NCBI GenBank assembly: GCA_910592005.1 | Contig: CAJVPP010000001.1 | Location: forward strand, 1-64,000 | Source of the DNA: Funneliformis mosseae | Taxonomy: Eukaryota > Glomeromycota > Glomeromycetes > Glomerales > Glomeraceae | Reading direction: 5' to 3' | Length of the DNA stretch: 64,000 nt | In this document: positions 12,447 to 24,501 of the stretch, in pieces | How positions within the stretch are numbered: the stretch's first letter is position 1 | Layout: each line of letters begins with the position of its first letter | Notes under the pieces: generated by a model | Seen by the model: the letters and a program-made list of their open reading frames with translations, nothing else | Database searches by the model: none | Told to the model about the DNA's origin: nothing | Program-made: the position numbers and the translations under genes

Positions 12447-13877
12447 TTAACCTCTAAAGTGATTATTATTTTTTAACCGTAAAACAGTGCGTACAGTTTC
12501 TTTGAGCATGGCCAAACTTCTTTCATCACCTAGTAAAGAAGTGTGAAAGGCATTCATACAATAAGCGAATCCAATTTTTAATTCCTCGTTCCATAATAAT
12601 AAACTCCCACCGGAACCTCCCCAACCTAGAAATTCATAATCTTCAAGACCTGGTAAACGGAAAAATCCAATTCCACCTTTGGACATGGTAAACTCTTCTA
12701 ATAAAGATTGATCATATGTTGAGTGGGTTCTTTCAAGGAATTTTTCTAAGGTTTCATCTTTTAATAATATAGGTTCAACTTTATCGCCTGGAATTGGTTT
12801 ACCATGATTCGCCATCATGGCAGCTAATTTTGCCATACTGCGGGAATTTGTTATGCCATTATATGATGGACCTTCTGGCTTAACCATTTCTAATTTATTC
12901 CAATCTTTGGGTTGAGCCTGATTCGGGCATGAATTTACTAACGTTTTGTGAGTTTTTGTTCCGGGAGCAATCATCTCGAAAAACAATGGGTGTACTGGAT
13001 TGGTGAACATGAATCCAGGTAAGATTAATTTGGCTAAAACCCTTGGAACAGGATAAGAATAAATTTGTGCTACGCGAGACTTGTATAGATCTTCGGAGGT
13101 GTAATAATAATATTCGATATTATACTGGGGCATGATTTCCTCTCGAACGATTTGTCCGATTGTACGATGCTTTGGATCCATGCGACGTACAATTTCGTTC
13201 AAATAATATCCTCTCGTACATGCATGATATGACATGGTAGGAACTCCTCCGAAATTATGTGGCTGAGATTCAAGAACTTTTGCGAACGAATCTAAATCAT
13301 GAAGTTCCGCGACTTTTGTTAAGTGATTATCGAACCATCCAACTCCTGCACGATGTGTCATTAAATGTTCTAATGTAACATTTTCCTTATTACCTTGGGC
13401 GAATTCTGGCCAATAAGTGGAAATTTTCTCATCATAATCAAGAATTCCTTGTTCGACTAATCTGGCAACCACAAAACTTGTCAATACCTTTACGCTGCTG
13501 AACGTTAATTGTAAAGTATTCTCATCGTAAGGTTTTCCGGTATCCCAATCCGCGAAACCTCCCATTAAATCTACTACCAACTTATTCTCATAATAAATCG
13601 AAACACTTGCACCTATTTCCAATCCACTTTCAATATTCTTGCTAAAGATATTTTTAATCTCGGTAAATTCCGCTTCTACAAATCCATGAAGTGTATCGCT
13701 GGCCTTTGGACAATTTAATGAAAACAGTTGACATGATAATGGTAGGAATGGTCCAGCACATATATATCGACATAATAAAAAAATTAGAATTGTCATTGGA
13801 ATTGGTTTTATTATGAATGACAATGATTTTTTGAAAAAGGAGGGGGAAACGGATTTTTGGCACCTTTTTTTGGCCAT
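12447..13877 (-). CDS. Serine beta-lactamase-like protein (LACTB/EstB type), membrane-anchored
   Basis: A single-exon gene of 476 residues. It belongs to the serine beta-lactamase/penicillin-binding-protein-like hydrolase family; eukaryotic members act as esterases, peptidases or unknown hydrolases, so the substrate is open. Seen in the sequence: a basic N-terminus then a hydrophobic segment at about residues 26-48, read as a signal anchor; the S-x-x-K catalytic motif SSVK at 127-130; a tyrosine motif YHA at 217-219 in the usual RGYYLNEIVRR context; and GWGGSGGS at 418-425, which takes the place of the KTG/HTG box. HLMTHRAG at 171-178 is also typical. The start is the first ATG. An 18-nt direct repeat spans the start region. 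The gene is not clustered with others of one pathway. The family call is firm; the function is not. Confidence 0.9.
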   Translation of the reverse strand: MAKKRCQKSVSPSFFKKSLSFIIKPIPMTILIFLLCRYICAGPFLPLSCQLFSLNCPKASDTLHGFVEAEFTEIKNIFSKNIESGLEIGASVSIYYENKLVVDLMGGFADWDTGKPYDENTLQLTFSSVKVLTSFVVARLVEQGILDYDEKISTYWPEFAQGNKENVTLEHLMTHRAGVGWFDNHLTKVAELHDLDSFAKVLESQPHNFGGVPTMSYHACTRGYYLNEIVRRMDPKHRTIGQIVREEIMPQYNIEYYYYTSEDLYKSRVAQIYSYPVPRVLAKLILPGFMFTNPVHPLFFEMIAPGTKTHKTLVNSCPNQAQPKDWNKLEMVKPEGPSYNGITNSRSMAKLAAMMANHGKPIPGDKVEPILLKDETLEKFLERTHSTYDQSLLEEFTMSKGGIGFFRLPGLEDYEFLGWGGSGGSLLLWNEELKIGFAYCMNAFHTSLLGDERSLAMLKETVRTVLRLKNNNHFRG

Positions 13878-16717
13878 ATTTTAATAATCTTAAGAGAATG
13901 ATGTTGAAAAAGGAGGGGGAAGGGGGGAATTGAACGTTAAAAAGTGATGAATTTTTAAAAGTTGGTCCAATCTTTTTTTCTTTTATATTTTACGAAATTT
14001 AATTAATAACAAATGTTGTTACTCAAAAGAATTAAATTTTGGGTAATCGTTTTTAAAGGAATTTTATTACTATTGGAACATCTGGAATGAGATCAACCTT
14101 CTGCCTACGTCTTTGTTTTCAATAATAAATCAAATGGACAAAGAATATTCAACCAAAAAATTAAAAGAATAATTGTTTGGTCGATTGATAATCTATTTAT
14201 GTGTGTAAAGTAATCTATGTTGAAGAGAAATTTTTTTTTTTTTTTTTTTTAAAAAAGAAAAAAAAAAGAAAAAATTCTGCCATTTTTTTTTGAAAATGGG
14301 AGCCTATTTTATGTACTTTACTCTTTATATTCAAATGAATAACCTATTTAAACAATTTGAAACTGTTTAACCGAGTTTGAAACAATAATTATTCTAATGA
14401 TTCTAAATATTATGTCTTAATTTAGACAACCCTTGGATAAATATAACTAAGATTTTCCAATTTGATAAGCATTGTAATAATATCGATCTTTTAATATTGT
14501 TACTACTATTCAATGACTTTGTTATTTCCTTCGCCTTTGGACCAACTTTTTTTATTTTGCGATATCCCAAAAATTTTGTCATGGTTTGAAATCTGAAGAT
14601 TAGCTACTATACACATCACATGGCAACAGCATTATTATCAAATCGAAAGTAGAAAAATATTTTGTATACTAGGCCTTTACAATTGGACAATGATTATATG
14701 TAATCAACCGTATGGTGAGCTTTTTAGGTCATCAATAAATGTGGTGTGATTTGGAACCATAACAGAGGATATTCACAGAAATTTTGTCAATAAGGGATAT
14801 TCTGTAACTTTGGATGGAAAGAGATTGTTTGCTATCTTGATCGTCTTGGTCGGTTTGATGGCTTTTTGAAGCGTTGCATACATGAACATACGGAAAATAC
14901 GGTCAAGAATGCAACAATGCCCTCTTTCATGTATAATCTTTGATTTCTTAAGCGTAGAGGAAGCAAATGATATTCTATAATTATGGAAGTTAATGAGCAT
15001 GTTAATGACCAAATCAATCACAATAAGTTAATGAAATGAACGACATCAACAATCACAATCAATGTAACAACACCAATGACATCACACCGATATTCAACAC
15101 TTTCAATCAACATCATCATCAAATGATCAAGTTTGCCCTGCATCCCCGCTCTTGTATTTTCGTGCAACGTGTTAAATAGTTATTATTGTATCATCCTTTT
15201 TAGTAAATAAACTAACCTTGAAAAGAAGTTTTAGTCCAATTCCTAATTCTTTATTATTTACGATTAATTCATGCAAAAAAAAAAAAACATTGCCATTGAT
15301 TGTAACTTTATCAGGAAATGCGTTAACCAAAATTAAAAATTCCACCTTCCGAATTCAAACAAACCATTAAACCCTTAACAAGAACATTAATTTAAATGGT
15401 AATTCGATAATTAAATAATTTAAATGTAATTATTAAATGAGCGAGTGGAATTATAAAATAACCGAGATTTACCTCACCTCACATATTGTACAAATCAACG
15501 GAGATTTTGTTATTCAGCACTAGTAATCTTTGCGAATCTTTTTCTTTGTTATCCCCCCCCTTTTTTTTTTTTATGTTATTCTATAATCCACGTTTTTGCA
15601 ATTCCCGCTTTTTTTTTTTTGAAATATAAATAAAATGTTCGGAATAATTAAGACCAATGAATACCCGAATCAGGTAATGTGTCATATATAAACTTGATGT
15701 CGAAGAAAATATGAAAATCCTTTACACGTCATGAGGTGTCCTTCCTTCGGCTAACCTTTACACGGGTTGTCCCTCGTGGTTCAAGCGTGTTCAAAAGAGA
15801 TGTCGAGAGGTAACTCAACCGACATCTAATAGTGTCATGATTCTCAACTGCGTAAAAAAGTAACAATCTTTTTTGTTCATATGTAGTCACGACAGTTCTT
15901 AATGGTTTATTTGTTTCTAACACACATCTCCTGTTTCAGAATAGAGTATAACCTTTGTTAATAGAACCAAAAAAACTTATAAAAACGAGTGGTTTAGAGA
16001 AATTAAGTGTTTAATTTTGAATTCATCAACATTAATGCAAGTTAAATGCGTATTTGCAGATTAATACATTGAGAATAAAAGGTTTTTCCTAAATTCGGTA
16101 GATTCTCATAAGAATTTTTTATGCTTATTGTAACTCAATCAAAAATCAATAATACATTGTTGTGTAATGTTTATGTATAAATCGGTTCACCAGTCGAGAA
16201 GTTCAACTAAAATTTAATTCAAAGTAATTCTCCTTCTGTACATTACGCCGGCCATTTTCGCCAAAAAATTAAAGAAAAAAAAAAAAAAAATTAAAACGAA
16301 AAAAAAAAAGTTTTTTTGTTTTCCTTTCTCGCATTTTTTTTCATTCTATCATAAATTTTTTTTTTTTTAAGACTTTTTTTTTTTTAAGATCCTACTTTGA
16401 TTATCTAGGAATAAAAAAAAAATAAAAAATCATTTTTTTTTTTTTTTTTTTATTTCCCCTTGGCGTCGGCGGCGCTCAAGAAATCATAACAACCCTTCCT
16501 TTTCTATTAAGACTGTGTCTTGTGCTTATGTCCCGAATAACTGGACTTTTCAACCACTCTTACCGAATATCCAATTTCCTTGATCTTTACTCGTACTTTA
16601 GAAATTACCAATTAGATTTCTTTCTTCTTTTTTTATAGACTGACATTTGTACAGGACGACTTCTTCAGGGTGGTCGTTCGAACTTCTGTATAGATTTAAT
16701 TGTTGGTCTATATTAAT
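13878..16717. other. Intergenic between divergent genes, 2.8 kb
   Basis: This separates the divergent beta-lactamase-like and ArfGEF genes and so holds both promoters. It contains several homopolymers (T20 at 14,231-14,250 followed by A-rich; T/A runs at 16,275-16,460) and a C8T run near 15,553. A slightly GC-richer patch at 15,715-15,925 is unassigned. The last 200 nt before 16,718 look like a 5' leader. No tRNA or other gene is evident. Confidence 0.6.
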
Positions 16718-19700
16718 ATGTTTTCAAACAATAAAAAACCATCAAGTAAAGCAAATAACACTTCCATAAAAAGTCCCAAAATTTCTCAAATACCTCCAAG
16801 TAATAATTTAGAGAAACTTACGTCAAGTTTTGAGAAAATCGTTCAACCATCACCTTATGATACAAAACCACAACCTACAAAGACAAAGAAAATACCATCA
16901 CCGTTATCGTCAACACCACCAACTTCGTCAACAACTGAGCCAGATTCAAATACAAAGATTACAAGGACGACCACCACGACTACGGTAACCACCGTCACCA
17001 CGACAACCATATCGGCTAAAAACTCCCCGGGGCAAGGCCCACTTTACCTGGACTTTGGAGACTTTAGTCTTTCCCCGATTGAACCAGATAAACTTGGTAG
17101 TAATAGTGACGACGGTACCAATAAAAACTTGTCTCAACTAGCATCTCAAAAAACGACTGGTCCCGCTTTAGTTTCCCTTGATAATAATATAAGCGTTAAT
17201 GATCCTTCGTCTATTACAATAGTTTCATCAAAAACTTCCACCGATCCCGTAAAAATTAAAGAAGAAATTGAACAATTTTCTCCCACTTCATCATCTTCAT
17301 CTAATACATTATCGTCCGATTCACCGCGTCCCTTTCCTTCGGCAAGACCCACACTAAAAGGTTTCCAAAAGGTTCCTCACCCTGACAATTCGGATCCTTT
17401 GAATTCTCGAAGGCAACCTCATCATTATCTTAAACGTATTGAATCGGCTCCTGTTATTCCTAATTTGTCGATTAATAATAGTAATGAAATGTATGATAGT
17501 TTACTTCTATCCACAAAATCCATGTCTAATTTAAATAATTTGGATCCAAAAAGCACAACACCATTGGAAAATAAGTCTAGTACTGAGACCCCAAAGCAAT
17601 ATCTTGAAAGGATGCAATATACTTTATCAAAATCAAAGCTTGCTACCATGCTAGCGAAAAAGTACGTGTTTATTTTTCAAAAAAGTTTTCGTGCCTTTAA
17701 AAAAGAAATTTCTGACCAACAAATTATTTTCTTTATAACAACAACAGATCGGATGCCTTCCATCAGTCCGTCCTTAAGGAATACATGAGCGCTTTCGATT
17801 TTGAAAAAGACCCTATTGATATTGCATTACGGTAGGGATTTTTTTTTTTTTTTTAAAAAAAAAAAAAAGATAAGATTTATTTATTCTTATTGAAATTTAT
17901 AACCTTCTTTATTCTAGAAAATTTTTGATGGAATGTCATCTTCCAAAGGAAACGCAACAAATTGATCGTGTCATGGAATCTTTCGCAAAGAGATATTTTG
18001 ATTCTAATCCTGACTTGTTTTCTTCTCCGGGTATGTAATTTTTGTTTAAATATTGGAAAAACTAATTGAATCATAAAAGTTTGAATGGAGGTGAGGGAGG
18101 TTAAGGAAAATAATGAATGGTGTGGGAAGGATATATTGAATGGTACAAAACATCTTTGGACACTTTAATTTTAAGGCTTTCTCTTTTCCTAACGCGTTTT
18201 TTTTTCATATGTAGATACCCCATATGTCCTTGCATTTTCTTTATTAATGCTTCATACAGATGCGTTCAACAAGAGCGTTAAGCGCAAGATGACAAAGGAG
18301 GAATTTGTAAAGAATACACGCATTGATGGTGTACCCCCTGAAATTTTAGAGGTATTTTATAACAAAAAAAAAACGAAAATTAGGGTTTAATATATATTAG
18401 TTTGCTAAATTTAGCCCCCTTTTTTTGGCAGATCCTCTATGATAATATCACATTTACACAATTTATATATGCTGATGATGACATTGACGTAAATGGTCAA
18501 ACTATACTTGAATCGCCGGCGGATCATAAACAGTTAAGGATTTTTTCATCGGCAAAAGATCGACGAAAATCAATGCGTACAAGAAATGATCCTTACACAG
18601 TTATTCAGACCGTAAGCAGTGTTTTTTTTTAGCAACAATAATATATGTGTGTACACTTTATATTTAATACCCGTTTTTTTCCTTTAAAGAAAATTCCAAC
18701 AGAGTTTAAGCCCGCAATCAGACATTTGGTTCCTGTAGAGAATCCATATTCTTACATGGGAACCTACCCGTCATTGGATACCGTAGGATTGCACCGAGCG
18801 TTTGCAAGTGCACATACCATTAGAGTTACAGGGGTTCAAACGCGGCGTAATGGTGAAACTTTCAACCCCACAAATACTTCATTGCCACCTTTAGATGAAG
18901 AGGATGGAACTTTTGTTCTTAAAATCACTAAGGGTGGTAAATTGGGTAGGAAAGTGGACCTGGTTGAAGGTAAAAAGAAGGGTGGGTTTGTAAGAAGTTG
19001 GAGACAATATGGTGTGATATTAAGTGGAAGTCAGTTAATGTTCTTTAAGGATGAGGCTTGGTTTAACACTCAAATGGCCGAACTACATAATTCTGAGGTA
19101 TTTTATGTTATACATTTTAATTCTTTTGTGAGGTTAAAATTTTAATTTTTTTTTTTTTTAAAAAAAATAATTATAGAAATCGAAAAAGCGTCCAACCTTA
19201 AGACCTGATGTTATTCTCATGACAGCAGAATCAGTTGCTGTATATGATAGAACTTACAAAAAGCATCCACACGTGTTCCGTCTTGTGTGCCCTAAAGGTC
19301 ATCAGTATCTTTTCCAAGCCGAAAATGAGAATGAAATGAATGATTGGATAACAAAAATTAATTATGCTGCGACGTTTAAGAGCGTCGGGTTGAAAATGAG
19401 GAATATCAACGTTCGAAGAAGGGATAAAAAGTACCCACGAAATTTATTCACCAACAAACTCGGACTTACAGATGATAATAACGCAAATGACGCTAATGGA
19501 AGAGCAAATGTGCTAAGGGTATGAAAAATCAAAGAATATGTAGAATTTTTTAAATATTAAAGTAACCTGATATATTAACATAACTTTCTGATCCCCTTTA
19601 TAGTCTAAGATTGATGAGCTTCAAAGTAAGATATCAGCGTTAACGTCACAGCTTAAATCAGATGTACGATTCAGGAATAATTTATTTCTAATGATACCAT

Positions 19701-20449
19701 ATAAGAACACAACACGAGATCGTATCATACAAGTTGCTCTGGTAGTAGCTCAAAGACTTAAACACACCTGCCTTGAACTTAGCCGGCTGGTTTGTTATCA
19801 TGAAATCTTGGAAAAAGATTTATGCGCCACAGTCATGGACGATGATAATTATTGGCAACAGAGAAAAAGTATGTACAGGATCGGGGAAAGTTCTATGGAA
19901 TATGATCCATCAAATAAAGATTCATCAGAATCAACTCTGGAAGTTTTGGTGACACCAGAACCTGTCATAGATAATAATAAGAAAGAGAAACATTCAACCA
20001 TGACCTTAGTATCAATGTCGTCAACGTCGTCATTTTCTACTTTACCATGTTCAACTCCAAGTTCATCAATTACAGATTCTAGCCATACAACACCACCAAG
20101 ATCACCAGACCATGATGAAACTTTCAGCTTTTTACAGACAGGAGAGATTGAGTTGGAAATCAAACCTTTGAACGAGGACATTGATGATGATAGGAGTATC
20201 TTTAAAGATGATGTATCTAGTATTATCAGTCTTGATTTTGAAGATGCTCAAGAAGATTTTGATGGATTTGACATTGAAGCATATGAAGAAGAATATGAGA
20301 GATTAAAAGCTGGAGGCATACCTACAGTACTAATAAATAATGAATATGATGAATATTATTATTATGATGTTGATGATGGTGGTGATGATGATGATGATGA
20401 TGATGACGACGAAGAATTTGTGGATGCTGAAGATTGGTATCCGGAATAA
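16718..20449 (+). CDS. SYT1: Sec7-PH domain Arf guanine nucleotide exchange factor, SYT1-like
   Basis: Predicted to load GTP onto Arf GTPases at Golgi or endosomal membranes. Eight exons: 16718-17661, 17748-17831, 17918-18030, 18215-18351, 18432-18611, 18690-19097, 19177-19518, 19604-20449, joining to 1,017 residues in frame. Residues 1-290 are Ser/Thr/Pro-rich and disordered. The Sec7 domain is at about 295-480, with [19 protein letters not shown] carrying the catalytic glutamate (Glu354) and [17 protein letters not shown] after it. [10 protein letters not shown] and the GLHRAF block that follows are typical of fungal Syt1. A split-looking PH domain spans about 561-690, ending [14 protein letters not shown] coiled region ([18 protein letters not shown]) and a conserved [19 protein letters not shown] helix follow. 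The tail is acidic, with an Asp run. ATG 16718 is the first Met after an in-frame TAA at 16697-16699. Introns are 77-184 nt; two hold T(n)A(n) runs. Confidence 0.93.
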
Positions 20450-21675
20450 TGCAATCTAGGCATCCACAAGGGAAAAAAAAGTAAAAGTACTATAGTAAAT
20501 AAAAAGGGGTTTGTTTACTTCAAGCCTTTAATGAAAATGTGATTTAATAATTGTATATTGTATTTTAGGATTTGTATTTCTTTAAAAAGAAAAAAAAATT
20601 TTTTTTAAAATGTAGTTCATTTTGAATATTTTTATTTATTTATTATTTATCCAATTTTAATTTATTTGTTCAGACGTATTTTAAGTTATTGTATTTAGAT
20701 ATTTCAAACAACAACCCATTTAGAAATAACTATTTTCATTTGTTTTTCTCATCTTTTCATCAACCTTATCATTTTTCTCATTAATTTTTTACAATTTTTA
20801 ACCATCATTACATAACATACCGAATTATAAATCGGTTTTTGTATTATTTAATTTTTTTTTTTTTTTTTTTTTTCAAATTCACTTGTTTGTGGGGGGGGGG
20901 GGATTTTTTATTCTTTTTCCAATTACATTTATTCAAGCCTCCTTGTTCATCCCTTGTATACTTTTTATTTTTATTTTAATCAAGAAAAAAAGAAAAAGAA
21001 AAAAAGAAAAAAAAAGCATTACATTCGAAAAGATTCTGATTATCTGAATGTGTTTTTCTCATGTCTAAATCGATTGTTACGCATTAAATGCATCAAATAT
21101 TCAAAAATTCAATAAAAAACTTAAAAAAACGTATAAAATAACGCTAAACGAAATGGGAAAAAAATTCATTTTATTATGGTGAATATGACTGGTTTGTGTC
21201 ACCGATTTTCTCCTAAAAGGAAAATTGATACGAAAGTTCATCCGATAGACTTTACAAAAAAAAAAATCATAATATTTAACAAAAAAAAAAAAAAAAAAAA
21301 TATAACGAGAGAAATAAGGAAAAGTAAATTAATTAATTTAATTATGAAACGATAGTATTTTAAAATTTAATACCCGATACGGTTTTGAGTCGAAAAAATT
21401 AGTTCTATTGATTCCGCGCAAATTTTTAAAAGGAGAAATACAGTTCTTTGATGAGTTACTATATTAATATTTAATAATGCAACTGACTAAATGATCAACA
21501 TCAAAGAAATTAACGAAAAAAATGCTTACAAAAACATATTTGACATCTTATTTAAGGGGAATAAATAAAAATAAAAAAGAAAAAGTTTTGTGTTTCGCTT
21601 ATAATGGTTTCTCTGTATTTATAAATAAAAATCTTAATTTTATCTTAAAACTGCATTCTTTTTTTTGTTTTTTTT

Positions 21676-21676
<1 letters not shown>
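20450..21676. other. Intergenic between convergent genes
   Basis: This holds the 3' ends of the ArfGEF (plus) and the first HMG gene (minus). It contains a G12 run at 20,891-20,902, long T and A runs, and no supported gene. The open frame 21,522-21,782 is mostly a translated poly-T run and is rejected. Confidence 0.65.

Positions 21677-21753
<77 letters not shown>
21677..21753. repeat. 77-nt poly(T) tract, reads as poly(A) after the HMG gene
   Basis: An uninterrupted run of 77 T, the longest homopolymer in the window. On the minus strand it is a poly(A) run that begins inside the TAA stop codon of the HMG gene at 21752-22246. It also creates an AATAAA at the stop. It may be a homopolymer expansion or the mark of a retrocopy. 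Confidence 0.9.
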
Positions 21754-21755
<2 letters not shown>

Positions 21756-22246
21756 TCCAACAATTCATTTAACTTTTCTTGAAAGTATTCACCCGTTTGA
21801 TTTTCTTGATGAATCCATAGATCGTCAGCGTGCCTTTTTAAAAGCATAGTAGTGATCACAGCGAACTCAACGGAATTCGTTTCAATTGGCTTGTTCTTAA
21901 TTTTCTTTGGTGGTCGACATTTTGATGATTTTGAATGATCGTATGGCTTAAATTTTAACGTTTTTGGTTTCGCTTTCGCGATCTTTTTACTATATTCTTT
22001 TAAGGTGATCTTAACGTGATTAGGAACGTCTTTCCACAAACAACTAGCAAATTTCGAAACATCTTGACAGGTTAATTTGAGTTGTTTTAGGCGTTTTTCA
22101 CATACGTTACGAAAAAGCCAAAAATTATTAATGGTGCCATAGCCTTCATAAACTACTGAATCGATCGGCTCGAGAGGTAGTTCAATTGCATACAACCGAG
22201 GGATGGTGATGAACAATTGACCGTTTCTTTCTGTTATAGTTATCAT
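21752..22246 (-). CDS. MATA_HMG-type HMG-box protein 1
   Basis: An intronless gene of 164 residues. Residues 37-105 form an HMG box of the fungal mating-type (MATA_HMG) kind: FWLFRNVCEKRLKQLKLT, then SKFASCLWKDVPNHVKITLK, then EYSKKIA and TLKFKPYD. The N-terminal lead-in LFITIPRLYAIELPLEP matches the place of the same block in the second gene (YLLNIPQFLIFEYPLPP). The tail is basic (KCRPPKKIKNKP), a possible nuclear localisation signal, and ends with TGEYFQEKLNELLE. The likely role is sequence-specific DNA binding in the nucleus; in Rhizophagus such genes are numerous and mostly not at the MAT locus. A TATA-like TATAAAAAG lies about 90 nt upstream of the ATG. The stop codon runs into a 77-nt A tract. 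Confidence 0.8.
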
Positions 22247-22332
22247 TATTGAAAGATTAAACGAAGTGAAGAATATAGAAAGATATTACGAATTTAATTG
22301 AGAGATCCCAAACATTGACCAAAATTTGAAGG

Positions 22333-22341
22333 CTTTTTATA
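22333..22341 (-). promoter_or_regulatory. TATA-box candidate of HMG gene 1
   Basis: The minus strand reads TATAAAAAG, 87-95 nt upstream of the ATG at 22246. The position fits a core promoter with a short leader. It is supported only by motif and distance, in A+T-rich DNA. Confidence 0.4.
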
Positions 22342-23943
22342 ATGATTTAAGATTTAGAAAAAGTATTTCTATCCGATATGTTCTTGTTAATGATGATTTA
22401 TTTCGTTTTATACGACTAAAAAAAGAAGGATCCAAAGTAAAGTAAAAGTAATACAAAAGAAAAAAAAAAAAAAAAAAGAGAGAAAGGAAATATTGTGTCA
22501 TGTGTTGACTTTATTTCGATCAAAAATAGTGTTAAAAGATCCATGGTCAATTCATCGTCGATATCATAAAACACGTCAAAATGCATTACAATCATCATCC
22601 TTACTCCGATTCGTTATTGTAGCCCAAATAAAAGGGAACATTCTATGGTTCACTTTTCATTTTACTTAATAAGCAGCTAATCTATTAATCTCAGTTTTTT
22701 TTTTTTTTTAAGGGTGAATAAAACATTTCTATTAATGGCCCTGACGCTTTCAACTACTATCTTGGCGAATGTTTAGAGTTCATTATTTATTTCTCTTTAG
22801 GATAAATTGATGCAATGATTGTTCTTTTCTAGTTTTTCGATGGATGAGATTTCGATTGCAAATGGTTACAATAAATCATTATTTGCAACCGCGATTCGCG
22901 CGTTATTTCTCGGTTAATCAAATCGTTGTACATTTAAAACTATCAAATACGCCTAATCATCCTCTTTTTTGATTTCTTGTTATGTTATCAATCATTATAT
23001 TCCCAAAGGTAGGCTTATATTCTACCTTAATAATTCTATTATTTGATAATCATATGATATGACGCATTTATAGTTCCGACATAAATGACGTATGCCGTGT
23101 CGTACAAACACACACCTGTCAAAAAAAATGTCAAAAAGAATATGCAAACTCAGCCTATTTTTAATTTTTCGACATAAAATAATGCATTCGAAAAAAAAAA
23201 TTTTTTTTTTTTCGATACGTTTTAATATCAAGTTAATGCATGAGGCTGTGAACAACTCTTATAACTTTTTATCCCAATTATGGATCTATTTCAAAGTATT
23301 TTCCTCTTTAATCATCTCGTAAAGGCTGTAATGTAAGCAAAGCAAGCAAAAAAAAAAAAAAAATTCTTGTGATACAATTCATTATGATTCATTTATGGAC
23401 CTATTATATTTCAATTTAGATTAAATAACGAACATTTCCGTCAAAAATAATAAGGAAAACGTCATATTTGATTATTAATACTTTTTAAAATGATCGTCAA
23501 AAGTTTATACTTTTAATTTAATAAAATAATCGAAATTCCCGTCAAAGAATGGCCCGATCCGGTCACCTTTGTTTTAATGGTAACGAAATTTCATTAATGG
23601 GTACGATGATTAGCTTGACATTTTAAAAAAGCGTGCCAAGATGCAAAAATTGTCATATGTCTCTTTTTGATAATTTAGGTATTGCAATGAAAAAAAAAAA
23701 TAAAAAGTTTTTCTGATGTAAACGTTTATGTTTCCCCTTGAAATTATTTTTTATTTGAACTATATTCTTATATATACAGAGAGTAAACCTTACATATTAA
23801 TATTATAAGCGAAACACCGAATATTTAAGAACTTAATCTCTTAATATTTTTTTTTTAAAAAAAAAAGAAAAAAATGTGGGAGGGAGAGTAAATCTTATTT
23901 TTTTAATCTTAAATAAAAAAAAAATCTTAATGAACAAGTTTGT
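22342..23943. other. Spacer between the two HMG genes
   Basis: 1.6 kb with no supported gene. It holds several homopolymers, including an A9T13 junction near 23,190 and a T10A10 junction near 23,847. Short open frames on both strands at 23,022-23,322 overlap one another and look random. Confidence 0.6.
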
Positions 23944-24456
23944 TTAGTTAATAAATTGAAATGTTTTTAGTTCTTCCCCAAATACCCATCCTGTAAATTG
24001 TTCCTGGTTCAATCCGACATCATCTGAATTTTTATTTCGACGCGACTTTGCTTGTTTTCGTGATGATTTCGTACAATCATATGGTTTAAATCGAAATACG
24101 TTTTTTCGAGCATTAACTTCGCGCTTTACACTGTTAGCATAATCTTTAAAGAATGTCTTGAAGTCTTCTCTTGCAGTTCTCCAAGCAAAAGATGCCATTA
24201 TAGAAGCACTAGTTGTATCAATATTTACTAAAGCATTCTGAAGAAATGTTCGAAAAATATTGAAATTACCAAATTTCTTGTATGCGTTGAAAATTTGTGA
24301 GGATGTTGGGGGGAGAGGATATTCAAATATCAAGAACTGTGGGATGTTGAGTAGATATATTCCATCGATTTGGGTAATATATGGAGGATAATTATTCGAG
24401 GAATTCATAACGAATGATGAGTGATAACGTAACATCTTAGTATTTTTGTAATTCAT
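23944..24456 (-). CDS. MATA_HMG-type HMG-box protein 2
   Basis: An intronless gene of 170 residues from the ATG at 24456. An in-frame TTG lies further upstream but is not used as a start in eukaryotes. The HMG box covers about residues 62-128: NIFRTFLQNALVN, IMASFAWRTAREDFKTFFK, DYANSVKREVN and FRFKPYD. The basic segment SSRKQAKSRRNK follows. The end, QFTGWVFGEELKTFQ, resembles the end of HMG gene 1. Both genes lie on the same strand 1.7 kb apart, so a tandem duplication followed by strong divergence is likely. Predicted DNA-binding nuclear protein; targets unknown. A TATAAAAG box about 50 nt upstream supports this start. Internal ATGs at 24435 and 24408 are alternatives. Confidence 0.78.
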   Translation of the reverse strand: MNYKNTKMLRYHSSFVMNSSNNYPPYITQIDGIYLLNIPQFLIFEYPLPPTSSQIFNAYKKFGNFNIFRTFLQNALVNIDTTSASIMASFAWRTAREDFKTFFKDYANSVKREVNARKNVFRFKPYDCTKSSRKQAKSRRNKNSDDVGLNQEQFTGWVFGEELKTFQFIN

Positions 24457-24501
24457 AACTAAACAAAATTGATGAGGAATAATCGCTAACAAATCCAAGA
24501 C

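Noticed and set aside
14773..15021. Two overlapping minus-strand frames of 61-82 codons
   Set aside because: They overlap in different frames, lack family features and look like chance.
15715..15925. GC-richer patch with GGTTCAAG, considered as tRNA or SINE
   Set aside because: No cloverleaf, no matching A box at the right distance and no second copy seen.
16946..17649. Minus-strand open frames opposite exon 1 of the ArfGEF
   Set aside because: They are antisense shadows of the Ser/Thr/Pro-rich coding exon.
21522..21782. Open frame of 86 codons
   Set aside because: Most of it is phenylalanine translated from the 77-nt T tract.
24457..24498. N-terminal extension of HMG gene 2 from a TTG
   Set aside because: TTG is not a normal start in nuclear genes, and the TATA box at 24,502-24,509 would place transcription start inside this extension.
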